Part shown: positions 1-7,047 of the stretch, in pieces
How positions within the stretch are numbered: position 1 is the stretch's first letter
How the letters are laid out: every line of letters begins with the position of its first letter
Source of the DNA: a bacterium
GTDB lineage: Bacteria; Krumholzibacteriota; Krumholzibacteriia; Krumholzibacteriales; WJIX01
Reading direction: 5' to 3'
Assembly: GCA_021160845.1 (NCBI GenBank)
Contig: JAGHBT010000097.1
Location: 1 to 7,974 of the forward strand
DNA: 7,974 nucleotides
Made by a program: the position numbers and the translations under genes
Notes under the pieces: model-generated
Databases searched by the model: none
The model's input: only the letters and a program-made list of their open reading frames with translations
Told to the model about the DNA's origin: nothing

Positions 1-4
1 ATAG

Positions 5-99
5 GTCTCTGTTGACCCGTTCAATTAAGAATCAAACCGGTAAGTTTTAGAAGCTCCGGCAAGCCCCTGCTGTGTCATCGCTTTTAACATATTTGCTCC
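5..99 (-). repeat. Left arm of imperfect inverted repeat (copy of M14 coding sequence)
   Basis: Read on the minus strand, this arm matches 161-255 over 95 bases without a gap, with 78 identities and 17 mismatches. It translates to a version of the M14 segment (GANMLKAMTQQGLAGAS...) but contains a TAA stop where the right arm has a Tyr codon, so it is not an intact gene. Fourteen of the 17 mismatches are A/C or G/T exchanges, about one third being expected if all changes were equally likely. The arm is close to one short-read length and lies at the window edge. I infer a fold-back assembly artefact with low-quality bases; a decayed inverted gene fragment is the alternative. Confidence 0.85.
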
Positions 100-124
100 G
101 AATCACGATCCGATCGCCGCTAAT

Positions 125-1978
125 GTGGATGCCGGGCTATGGAACTGGTGCGGGATATTTGGAGCCAATATGATAAAGGATATGACCCAGCAGGGGCTTG
201 CCGGAGTTTCTCAACATTACCTGTTTGATGATTACTGGCCCGGGTCAACAGAGACATGTATATGGAAGAATGTTATCGCTTTTCTTACTGAATGCGCAAG
301 CGCTAAGCACGCGACCCCCGTTTATGTTGATCCGGATGAACTCAATGTAGCCGGCAAGGGGCTTTCAGAGTATAAGAAGAGTATAAATATGCCTTTTCCA
401 TGGGAGGGGGGATGGTGGCGGCTCTCCGATATTGTCCAGTACGAGATTGTTTCCACGATGTCGGTGATAAAAACCTGTTCTATTCACCGTGGGGATATCC
501 TCCGGTTCAGGAATGATCTGTGCCGAAAAGAGGTTAAGAAAGGGCTGTCACAGCCTCCTTATTATTATATTTTACCGGGAAAACAGCATGACAGCAGCGC
601 GTTGATTAATCTTGTTAATTTGATGCTGAATCATGGAGTAAAAGTGCACCGGCTTGATTCGAATGTAGTTATAGATAGTCGTGTTTATAATTCCGGCAGT
701 ATTGTAATTTTGCTATCACAGCCGTTCAGGCCATTTGTCAAGGAGGTTATGGAGCGCCAGTGTTTTCCGGTACGTCACTACACTCCGGGAGGGAAGGTAA
801 TAAAACCTTATGATATTACGAGCTGGGCTCTTCCTCTGCAGAGGGGGGTAAAATCCTTTGAAATTGATAAACGATCCACAGAGCTTGAGGGAAAACTTGT
901 AAGGGTTAAGGCTCCCTTCGTGCTATTTAAAAAGAAACCCTCCGAATTTGAGGCTTTGATTCTTCCGGCTAGCAATAACGAGAGTTACAAAGCGGCGTTT
1001 ATGGCCTGTGATCTAGGGCTTAAGGTATGGCGTCTCAACGAGCCGTATAATAATAGCACGGATGCGGCTTGTGAAGGTAGCTTCCTGATCTATAATGATT
1101 TAGAAAAGAAAGATGAAATAGGCAAGGTTTTAAATTCCCTAAAAGCCAACCCCGTTTTTGCCGACAGGGTTGCTGATATAAAGAAAACAGAATTACGATT
1201 GCCGAAGGTAGCGCTTGTGGAAACCTGGTTTCATGATATGGATGCCGGATGGACACGGTTTGTGTTTGATTCCTATAATATTCCCTACAGGGTTATCAAT
1301 CCAGGCGACTTTAAGAAAATTGATCTGGGAGATAAATTTGATCTTGTTGTCTTCCCGGACAAGAGCAGTTCCATACTTGTAGATGGCAAGATAAAGACTG
1401 GAAAAAAGGAATATCTCTCTGGATATCCACCTGAATATACTAAGGGGATGGGGAAAAAAGGCAAAGAGAATTTAATGCTGTTTTTAGATGGCGGCGGAAC
1501 GATAATTTCCTGGGGACGGTCAGCATCTCTTTTCTCCGGCATTCTTGAGATTAAAAAGGGTGATGACCGGATTGAGGAATTCCAGATTCCAGTGAGTGAT
1601 CTTTCGAAAAATTTAAAGGAGAATGGTCTCTATTGCCCGCGGGCTACAATGCGGATTCTTCTTGCTGAAAACCATCCCCTGACTTATGGGATGCAGAATG
1701 AAATCGGTGTTACGTTCAGCGGGGCGCCGGTTTTTTCGACTTCAATCCCACGGTTTGATATGGATAGAGCGGTAATCGCGAGATTCCCCGCGAAGGATAT
1801 TTTGATGAGTGGATATTGTGAGAATGAAAAACTTCTTGCGGGCAAGGCGGCTATGGTATGGGTTAGAAAGGGGAAGGGACAAATTATCCTGTTCGCATTC
1901 GGTCCTCAGTTTAGAGCATCTTCGAATGTTTCATTAAAGCTTTTGTTTAATTCTATTCTTCTACCGGGGATAAAATAG
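125..1978 (+). CDS. M14-family zinc carboxypeptidase-like protein with C-terminal GATase1-like domain, 5'-truncated
   Basis: C-terminal two thirds of a large M14 (carboxypeptidase A clan) metallopeptidase of the roughly 850-residue type. Residues 1-60 match the end of the catalytic domain: N-V-D-x-x-L-W before the start and within it, then YWPGS and the LTECAS segment, whose E56 is the likely catalytic glutamate (aligned by family knowledge to Glu270 of carboxypeptidase A). Next come the family segments ATPVYVDPDEL, WEGGWWRL, QHDSSAL and DITSWALPLQ. From about residue 359 a class I glutamine-amidotransferase-like fold follows (MDAGWTR at 372-378, PPEYTKG from 435, AGKAAM from 572, FGPQFR near the end). 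The GTG at 125 is a caller's start, not a real one: the frame is open back to a stop at 41 and family-like residues (IFAPNHDPIAAN) continue upstream to about 89. The zinc ligands and any signal peptide lie in the missing part. No sorting domain is present at the C-terminus. Substrate is unknown; peptide hydrolysis in the envelope or outside is inferred. Activity of this fragment as shown is unlikely. Confidence 0.85.
   Translation: MDAGLWNWCGIFGANMIKDMTQQGLAGVSQHYLFDDYWPGSTETCIWKNVIAFLTECASAKHATPVYVDPDELNVAGKGLSEYKKSINMPFPWEGGWWRLSDIVQYEIVSTMSVIKTCSIHRGDILRFRNDLCRKEVKKGLSQPPYYYILPGKQHDSSALINLVNLMLNHGVKVHRLDSNVVIDSRVYNSGSIVILLSQPFRPFVKEVMERQCFPVRHYTPGGKVIKPYDITSWALPLQRGVKSFEIDKRSTELEGKLVRVKAPFVLFKKKPSEFEALILPASNNESYKAAFMACDLGLKVWRLNEPYNNSTDAACEGSFLIYNDLEKKDEIGKVLNSLKANPVFADRVADIKKTELRLPKVALVETWFHDMDAGWTRFVFDSYNIPYRVINPGDFKKIDLGDKFDLVVFPDKSSSILVDGKIKTGKKEYLSGYPPEYTKGMGKKGKENLMLFLDGGGTIISWGRSASLFSGILEIKKGDDRIEEFQIPVSDLSKNLKENGLYCPRATMRILLAENHPLTYGMQNEIGVTFSGAPVFSTSIPRFDMDRAVIARFPAKDILMSGYCENEKLLAGKAAMVWVRKGKGQIILFAFGPQFRASSNVSLKLLFNSILLPGIK
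161..255 (+). repeat. Right arm of imperfect inverted repeat, inside the M14 coding sequence
   Basis: This arm is the intact copy: it lies in the open M14 frame (residues 13-44) and reads as normal family sequence through YWPGS. Its partner at 5-99 is inverted, leaving a 61-base spacer (100-160). The outer 15 bases of the two arms are identical, as is a central run including CAGCAGGGGCTTGCCGGAG. The spacer itself reads as normal M14 coding sequence, so the disruption is confined to bases left of about 89-100. Confidence 0.85.
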
Positions 1979-2024
1979 GGCCTCGGAAGATTGTCTCTTT
2001 TATTTTTATAACGCGGGCTAAGGC

Positions 2025-2053
2025 TTTACACAGCCCTTTGTAATGCATAGATT
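2025..2053 (+). promoter_or_regulatory. Possible sigma-70-like promoter for lepA-hemW
   Basis: TTTACA at 2025-2030 (five of six to the -35 consensus) is followed, after a 17-base spacer, by TAGATT at 2048-2053 (four of six to the -10 consensus). It lies in the 119-base gap between the M14 gene and lepA, the only rightward gap big enough for a promoter. The -10 match is weak and promoters in FCB-type bacteria often differ from this consensus, so this is a candidate only. Confidence 0.3.
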
Positions 2054-2077
2054 GCAGTGTGAGAAACAGGTTTTTGT

Positions 2078-2084
2078 GAGAGGG
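2078..2084 (+). promoter_or_regulatory. Possible ribosome binding site of lepA
   Basis: GAGAGGG is the only purine-rich Shine-Dalgarno-like stretch before the lepA ATG. The 13-base distance to the start is longer than the usual 5 to 9. The ATG at 2098 is still favoured because the conserved LepA N-terminus (IRNFSIVAHIDHGKST) begins at residue 4. Confidence 0.35.
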
Positions 2085-2097
2085 ATTAACGGTTTTT

Positions 2098-3894
2098 ATG
2101 AATGGTATTCGTAATTTCAGTATAGTCGCCCATATCGATCATGGCAAATCTACCCTTGCTGATCGTTTGATTCAACACGCGGGGTTGGTCTCTGATCGTA
2201 ACTTCCAGGATCAGATACTGGATAATATGGATATTGAGCGTGAACGCGGAATTACGATCAAGAGCCAGACGGTTTGTCTTCCCTACAAAAGCAGAGACGG
2301 CAATGAATATATTCTTAATCTGATAGATACTCCCGGGCACGTTGATTTTTCCTATGAGGTTTCACGCGCTCTGGCCTCGTGTGAAGGGATACTCCTTCTT
2401 GTTGATGCTTCTCAGGGAGTAGAGGCGCAAACAGTGGCAAACCTTTACGCCGCGCTGGAACATAATCTCACGATTATACCTGTAATCAACAAAATCGACC
2501 TTCCCACGGCGAATATCGAGCGTGTACGTGAAGAAATTGAAATTGAGCTTGGGCTGGATTCGAGTGGCGCGATTCTGTGCTCAGCGAAGGAAGGCATCGG
2601 AATAGAAGATGTTATGGAAGCCGTTGTGGAAAGAATTCCTCCTCATAATGGTGATGCTTCCAAATCTCTTAAGGCTTTGATATTTGACGCACATTATGAT
2701 TCATTCAGGGGAGCGATTATCAGTTGTCGCATTTTCGATGGAACTGTAAAGGCCGACGATGAAATAAAACTTGTTTCTTTTGAATCTGTTCATACCGTTG
2801 AAGAGGTGGGAGTCTTTCGTTTGGAAAGGGAGAAGCGTGAAAAGCTGAGCGCCGGCGAAGTGGGATATATAATCGCTGGAGTAAAGACGGTAAGTGATAC
2901 CAGGGTCGGAGATACAATAGTACTGGCATCGGACCCTTCCCCCGAGCTCCTTCCCGGGTTTAAAGAAGTCAAACCTATGGTATTTTCTTCTATCTATCCG
3001 GTGGAAAGAAGCGATGTCGGAATGCTCACCGAGGCTATCGAAAAGTATAAGCTGAACGATGCCGCCCTTGTGTATCAAAAAGATTCGTCCGCCGCGCTGG
3101 GGCAGGGGTTCAGGTGTGGATTTCTTGGGCTTCTTCATCTTGAAATATTCCAGCAGAGGCTCGATCGTGAATTTAACATTCCGGTTATTATGACCGCGCC
3201 GAGTGTGCGGTATAAATTTGTACTCAATTCCGGTGAATCTGTAACTATCGAAAATCCCCAATATTACCCGGATCCGTTCGAGATACAAGAATCTCTCGAA
3301 CCGATTGTCAAGGCCAGCATTTTACTTCCGGAAGAGTATATGGGGGTTGTGATGAAACTATGCCTTAACAGAAGGGGGGAAAATCCAAGGATTAGTTATC
3401 CTGTTCCAGGCAGGTTGGAAATTATTGTCGATATGCCGCTGGCGGAGATTATATATGATTTTTATGATAAGCTGAAGAGTATTACACGTGGATACGGGAC
3501 ATTTGATTATGATTTTCTCAAGTACCAGAAAGAGGATCTGGTAAAAGTCGACTTTCTGGTTAATGGCGAAAGAGTTGATGCGTTATCGATAGTTGTTCAC
3601 AGGGAGCGGGCTCGGCAGAGAGCTGTTCAAATATGTGATAGTTTAAAAGAAGAAATACCTCGGCATATGTTCAAGATTGCAATCCAGGGAACTATCGGCG
3701 GACAGATAATTTCACGTTCAACGGTTTCCGCGTTCAGGAAGGATGTAACCGCCAAGTGTTACGGCGGGGACATTACCAGAAAGAGAAAGCTTCTCAGCAA
3801 ACAAGCCGCGGGAAAGAAAAAGATGAAAATGATCGGCAAGGTTATGATTCCTCAAAGCGCATTTATATCAGTGCTTAAAACGAATGAAGACTAA
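2098..3894 (+). CDS. lepA: Elongation factor 4 (LepA), translational GTPase
   Basis: Full-length (598 residues) LepA/EF4, a ribosome-associated cytoplasmic GTPase proposed to act on stalled or mis-translocated ribosomes and in ribosome biogenesis. All G motifs are visible: P-loop AHIDHGKST (11-19), RGIT of switch I (50-53), DTPGH (77-81), NKID (131-134) and SAKEG soon after. Domain II and the two EF-G-like domains follow. The LepA-specific C-terminal domain, which has no counterpart in EF-G, is recognised by GGDITRKRKLLSKQAAGKKK and the closing FISVLK. This tail separates it from EF-G, TypA/BipA and TetM-type proteins. Nothing is truncated and length is normal for the family. It is the first gene of a rightward pair: its last codons overlap the start of hemW by 11 bases, suggesting co-transcription and coupled translation, an arrangement known from other bacteria. 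Confidence 0.97.
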   Translation: MNGIRNFSIVAHIDHGKSTLADRLIQHAGLVSDRNFQDQILDNMDIERERGITIKSQTVCLPYKSRDGNEYILNLIDTPGHVDFSYEVSRALASCEGILLLVDASQGVEAQTVANLYAALEHNLTIIPVINKIDLPTANIERVREEIEIELGLDSSGAILCSAKEGIGIEDVMEAVVERIPPHNGDASKSLKALIFDAHYDSFRGAIISCRIFDGTVKADDEIKLVSFESVHTVEEVGVFRLEREKREKLSAGEVGYIIAGVKTVSDTRVGDTIVLASDPSPELLPGFKEVKPMVFSSIYPVERSDVGMLTEAIEKYKLNDAALVYQKDSSAALGQGFRCGFLGLLHLEIFQQRLDREFNIPVIMTAPSVRYKFVLNSGESVTIENPQYYPDPFEIQESLEPIVKASILLPEEYMGVVMKLCLNRRGENPRISYPVPGRLEIIVDMPLAEIIYDFYDKLKSITRGYGTFDYDFLKYQKEDLVKVDFLVNGERVDALSIVVHRERARQRAVQICDSLKEEIPRHMFKIAIQGTIGGQIISRSTVSAFRKDVTAKCYGGDITRKRKLLSKQAAGKKKMKMIGKVMIPQSAFISVLKTNED

Positions 3895-5008
3895 ATCACC
3901 ATCCGGATTTTACCTCCACGTTCCATTTTGCGAATCAAAATGCTCATATTGTGATTTCTATTCAGTAACATCAATTACTAATGAGGTGATTACCAGATGG
4001 ATCCGAGCTGTTACCGCCGAAGCCCGTATCAGGGAATTTCCCGGTGTGTTTAAAACCCTATATTTTGGAGGTGGTACCCCTTCCCTCTTGTCCAAAACGG
4101 CGTTGGTAGAAGTCGTGACGAAACTCCGGGGGGTTTTTGATTTCGATAATCTTGTTGAAACCACTATTGAAGTAAATCCGGAGGATGTAAGCAGAGATAA
4201 ATTGAGAACATTTAAGGAACTGGGGTTTAACAGGATAAGCCTTGGTGCGCAGTCGTTTCGTGATGAAGAACTCAAATTTCTTGGCCGGCGGCATGATTCG
4301 GAAACCTCCAGGCGTGCCCTTGAGATGATACGTGAGGCAGGTTTTAAAAGCCTGAGTTTAGATCTTATTCATTCTCTTCCAGGGCAGAGTCTTTCCGACT
4401 GGGAGTATAGCCTCAAGAGTGCTGTCGGTTTTAAGCCGGACCATATCTCCTGTTACCAATTAACAATTAAGGAGGGCACGAAGTTCGGGAAACTTCTTTC
4501 TTCGGGGAAGCTGAAGGAAGCGGGGGAGGATATACAGAGGGAGATGTTTATTCGTACATCTGAGTTTCTTTGTGATAATGGTTATCAACACTATGAAGTT
4601 TCGAATTTCTCGATGGGGAAGGACAACGAGTCGAAGCATAATTCTTTATACTGGGAGCATGTACCGTATCTGGGGTTGGGTCCCTCAGCTCATTCTTTCG
4701 ACGGCGAGAAAAGGTGGTGGAATGTTTCTTCAGTCGAAAAATACTGTGAAGAGCTTGAGAAGAATAGAGTGCCGGTTGCGGATTCGGAAATTTTAAGTGG
4801 TGATGAATTTTCTCTGGAATCCCTTTTCCTGGGGCTAAGAACTAAAAAGGGTATAAGCCTGGATATTCTGAAGGGGTATGATGGATGGGAAGATACCTCC
4901 GCCAAGCTATCCGCTCTTTCACTTGTTGAAATTAAGGATGGGCGTATGATTCCTACCCTTAAGGGGTTTCTTATGGCGGACAGGTTGCCGCTGTTGTTTA
5001 TGGATTAA
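3884..5008 (+). CDS. hemW: Heme chaperone HemW (radical SAM, HemN-like)
   Basis: 374-residue radical SAM protein of the HemN/HemW family. The cluster motif CESKCSYC has Cys at 16, 20 and 23 (C-x3-C-x2-C), binding a [4Fe-4S] cluster and S-adenosylmethionine; GGGTPS (62-67) is the usual SAM-contact loop. Further family marks are IEVNPEDV, NRISLGAQSF, DLIHSLPGQ and HNSLYW (252-257), then a HemN C-terminal-type domain. The residue two after the third Cys is Phe (CDF), where true oxygen-independent coproporphyrinogen oxidase HemN carries a fourth Cys, so HemW is the better call. HemW binds heme and is thought to deliver it to apoproteins such as respiratory cytochromes; it does not make heme. The start overlaps the lepA end by 11 bases with no clear Shine-Dalgarno sequence, fitting translational coupling. 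The stop overlaps that of the opposing M1 peptidase gene. Many databases label such genes hemN; that label is probably wrong here. Confidence 0.92.
   Translation: MKTKSPSGFYLHVPFCESKCSYCDFYSVTSITNEVITRWIRAVTAEARIREFPGVFKTLYFGGGTPSLLSKTALVEVVTKLRGVFDFDNLVETTIEVNPEDVSRDKLRTFKELGFNRISLGAQSFRDEELKFLGRRHDSETSRRALEMIREAGFKSLSLDLIHSLPGQSLSDWEYSLKSAVGFKPDHISCYQLTIKEGTKFGKLLSSGKLKEAGEDIQREMFIRTSEFLCDNGYQHYEVSNFSMGKDNESKHNSLYWEHVPYLGLGPSAHSFDGEKRWWNVSSVEKYCEELEKNRVPVADSEILSGDEFSLESLFLGLRTKKGISLDILKGYDGWEDTSAKLSALSLVEIKDGRMIPTLKGFLMADRLPLLFMD
5005..5008. other. Shared TTAA: overlapping stop codons of convergent genes
   Basis: The palindrome TTAA gives hemW its TAA (5006-5008, plus strand) and the M1 peptidase its TAA (5007-5005, minus strand). 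The two genes meet tail to tail with no intergenic base, so any transcription terminator must lie inside one of the coding regions, or the transcripts overlap. I see no clear hairpin with a T-run nearby. Confidence 0.95.
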
Positions 5009-7017
5009 CGGAGAAGAATCATTTTCTTTGTAATCCTTATGTCGCCGGCAGTCAGTCTGTAGAAATAAAGGCCCGAAGATACATCTCTGCCGGATAAATT
5101 GGTTCCATCCCATGTAACTTCAGATTCACCCGCTGAGTAGGAGCGATTCGTAAGGGTTGCAATGAATCTGCCTCTAACATCAAAGACCGCGATTGAAACC
5201 CTTGCGGGTTCTTCGAGCCCGAACCGAATTGTTGTTACGGGGTTGAAGGGGTTTGGATAGTTCTGCTCGAGGAATGTGATTGCCGGGAGATCCGCGTCGG
5301 TTGGAATGTTCGATTTGTCGCAGAGAATCCAGTGGTCTGGGTCAAGCTCCACATCTATCGTCGTATTGCCCATGGACAAGAGGAAGGATTCTTCATGTTT
5401 ATCTACCCAGAGGACCGTATCAACCTGGCCGCTCGTCGTTGTGATTCTGAAATCAACCGGCATCGTATAGGGATAGCCTTGGGTTTGTGTTACCCCTATG
5501 GACAGCAGGGTATCGACGCCTCGCGGATAAGAGTTCCATGACCAGCTGTAAATCGGCCTGTCTTCTCTTGTCAGCCAGGGATCGAAAAACCAGTCGAGAG
5601 ACGATCCGTAATAATCTTCGCAAACACCTGTAAAATCATCGGTGTTGGCATGGGAGTACCTGAAACGGGGATCTGAAGTATAACCCTTAATCATATCGAA
5701 AAAGGTGCTGTCACCCGCTATATGGCGGAACATGTGAATTATCCAGGCGGCTTTATCATAAACAACCGGGTCGAAGTAATACCAAGGATTGGTATTATCG
5801 GGATCGCGAAGAACGGGGCCGTTCCATGTGCCGGGATCATCCTTTCCCTCCATATAGGATTTCAGGGCGCTTGCTCCATAGATATGTTCCATCCAGAGTG
5901 CTTCGGTATAGCTGGCCCAACCCTCGTTCAACCAGATATGGGTCCAGTTTTCGCATGAGATACAATCGCCGAACCACTGATGCCCCAGTTCGTGAACATA
6001 GATCCAGTCGTAGTAATGGTCTCCGCGAACAAACCCGATTCCGTAACTTGTCAGCGTCTGGTGCTCCATCCCACCGCCAATGTTGTTGAGCACCACGCCG
6101 TATTTTTCTTCGACGAAGGGGTATAGTCCGTATATGGAGGAAAGGAACTCCAGGGCGGGCACGCCGATATTAAGATCCTCCTCGGCAGCGGCTACCTTGG
6201 AAGGAGGAACATAGTTTGTAACAGTCATGGTCTCGCCGGGAGCGTACACGAATGTATCTTCAAGACACACGTACTCTGTGGCTGAAATAGAGGCAAGGTA
6301 GGTTGTCATCTGATAGTTCTCTCGCCAGTGATACCGTTTATATGGTCTTCCCCAGTTGGTTTCATCCGTATAATCAATGTAGCTTCCGTTGGAGGTGGCG
6401 AAGAGATCGGAGGGTACTGAAAGGTATATGTCAAACAGGGCTTTGTCGTCGGGATAATCCTTGCAGGGCCACCATGTCCTCGCCGACCATGGTTCACTGA
6501 GGTTGTATATTACCGGTTTGCCATCGTAGGATCGAAAGAAAAGTCCGGGGTTTACGGCTGTGAGTGGATTTCCGCCATACTCGATTTCTATGCTGGTTTT
6601 TTCTCCCGAAGCGAGTTTTGAAGGAAGGGGAATACTTATCACATCGCCGTTTCTGGACCAGGGAAGAGACCCATAGCCTATTTGCACAAGACTACTTATT
6701 GTAAGCACAATGTCCGCGTTGATGTCGACTGAACTGAGGCTGTCGATGAGGCTCTCGAGCGTAATTGTTACTGTTCCCTCCACAGACTCGGTTAGATCGT
6801 TAAAGGCTATATCGAGTGTGTAGTGTGTTACGTCAAATTGCCCTTGAACAGGTGTGGGCTGGGGGGCTTTCAAAGAATCTCTTTTGAAGAGTGGAAGAGC
6901 CCGTAAGACATCCATCTTTCTTAGTATATCTCCGTGGATTTCCTCGAAGGGTGTTTGAGCGGCAGAAACAGATGGAACAATGATTAGGAATAAAAGAAAA
7001 AGAACCGATTTCTTCAT
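5005..7017 (-). CDS. Secreted M1-family zinc metallopeptidase (aminopeptidase) with type IX-like C-terminal sorting domain
   Basis: 670 residues. A Sec signal peptide (lysines at 2-3, hydrophobic core, likely cut near VSA-A, residues 19-20) is followed by an M1 N-terminal beta domain from about 60 and the gluzincin catalytic domain. The substrate-anchoring loop is GGMEHQT (E318), the zinc site HELGH (342-346) with third ligand E365 in NEGW, 18 residues after the second His, and the likely transition-state Tyr is Y420 in YDKAA. A short beta-sandwich domain follows; the long helical domain of APN/ERAP-type enzymes is missing. From NYPNPFNP (586-593) to the final KKMILLR the protein carries a type IX-like sorting domain. 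Role: release of N-terminal residues from peptides outside the cell or at its surface; specificity cannot be read. AAAGGG at 7027-7032 lies 9 bases before the ATG as a plausible ribosome binding site. It follows another exported-protein gene by 30 bases and is probably co-transcribed with it. Confidence 0.93.
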   Translation of the reverse strand: MKKSVLFLLFLIIVPSVSAAQTPFEEIHGDILRKMDVLRALPLFKRDSLKAPQPTPVQGQFDVTHYTLDIAFNDLTESVEGTVTITLESLIDSLSSVDINADIVLTISSLVQIGYGSLPWSRNGDVISIPLPSKLASGEKTSIEIEYGGNPLTAVNPGLFFRSYDGKPVIYNLSEPWSARTWWPCKDYPDDKALFDIYLSVPSDLFATSNGSYIDYTDETNWGRPYKRYHWRENYQMTTYLASISATEYVCLEDTFVYAPGETMTVTNYVPPSKVAAAEEDLNIGVPALEFLSSIYGLYPFVEEKYGVVLNNIGGGMEHQTLTSYGIGFVRGDHYYDWIYVHELGHQWFGDCISCENWTHIWLNEGWASYTEALWMEHIYGASALKSYMEGKDDPGTWNGPVLRDPDNTNPWYYFDPVVYDKAAWIIHMFRHIAGDSTFFDMIKGYTSDPRFRYSHANTDDFTGVCEDYYGSSLDWFFDPWLTREDRPIYSWSWNSYPRGVDTLLSIGVTQTQGYPYTMPVDFRITTTSGQVDTVLWVDKHEESFLLSMGNTTIDVELDPDHWILCDKSNIPTDADLPAITFLEQNYPNPFNPVTTIRFGLEEPARVSIAVFDVRGRFIATLTNRSYSAGESEVTWDGTNLSGRDVSSGLYFYRLTAGDIRITKKMILLR

Positions 7018-7026
7018 GGATAAAAG

Positions 7027-7032
7027 CCCTTT
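7027..7032 (-). promoter_or_regulatory. Probable ribosome binding site of the M1 peptidase gene
   Basis: On the minus strand AAAGGG stands 9 bases before the ATG, inside the 30-base gap after the preceding gene's stop. It is a partial Shine-Dalgarno match; a GGAG further upstream is too distant. The gap is too short to hold a full promoter, which supports an operon with the gene on its right. Confidence 0.4.
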
Positions 7033-7047
7033 ATTTGATGCTCCACT

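Noticed and set aside
1..255. Terminal inverted repeat of a transposon or a diversity-generating repeat
   Set aside because: Both arms are M14 coding sequence, there is no transposase, reverse transcriptase or target duplication, and the differences are mainly A/C and G/T exchanges, not adenine-specific changes.
2015..2036. Hairpin GGGCT / AGCCC with a 12-base loop between the M14 gene and lepA
   Set aside because: The stem is only five pairs, the loop is long and only TTTG follows, so it is too weak to call a terminator. It also overlaps the candidate -35 element.
2701..3288. 195-codon open frame on the minus strand inside lepA
   Set aside because: It is fully antisense to conserved LepA domains and has no recognisable motif, signal or ribosome binding site. 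It is a shadow of the real gene.
3884..5008. Oxygen-independent coproporphyrinogen III oxidase (HemN)
   Set aside because: The cluster motif has three Cys followed by Asp-Phe rather than the fourth Cys of HemN, and the length suits HemW.
5276..6500. Several short plus-strand open frames across the M1 peptidase region
   Set aside because: All are antisense to the conserved catalytic domain or sorting tail, are 64-87 codons long, and their compositions (Arg/Ser rich) reflect the opposite frame of a real gene.
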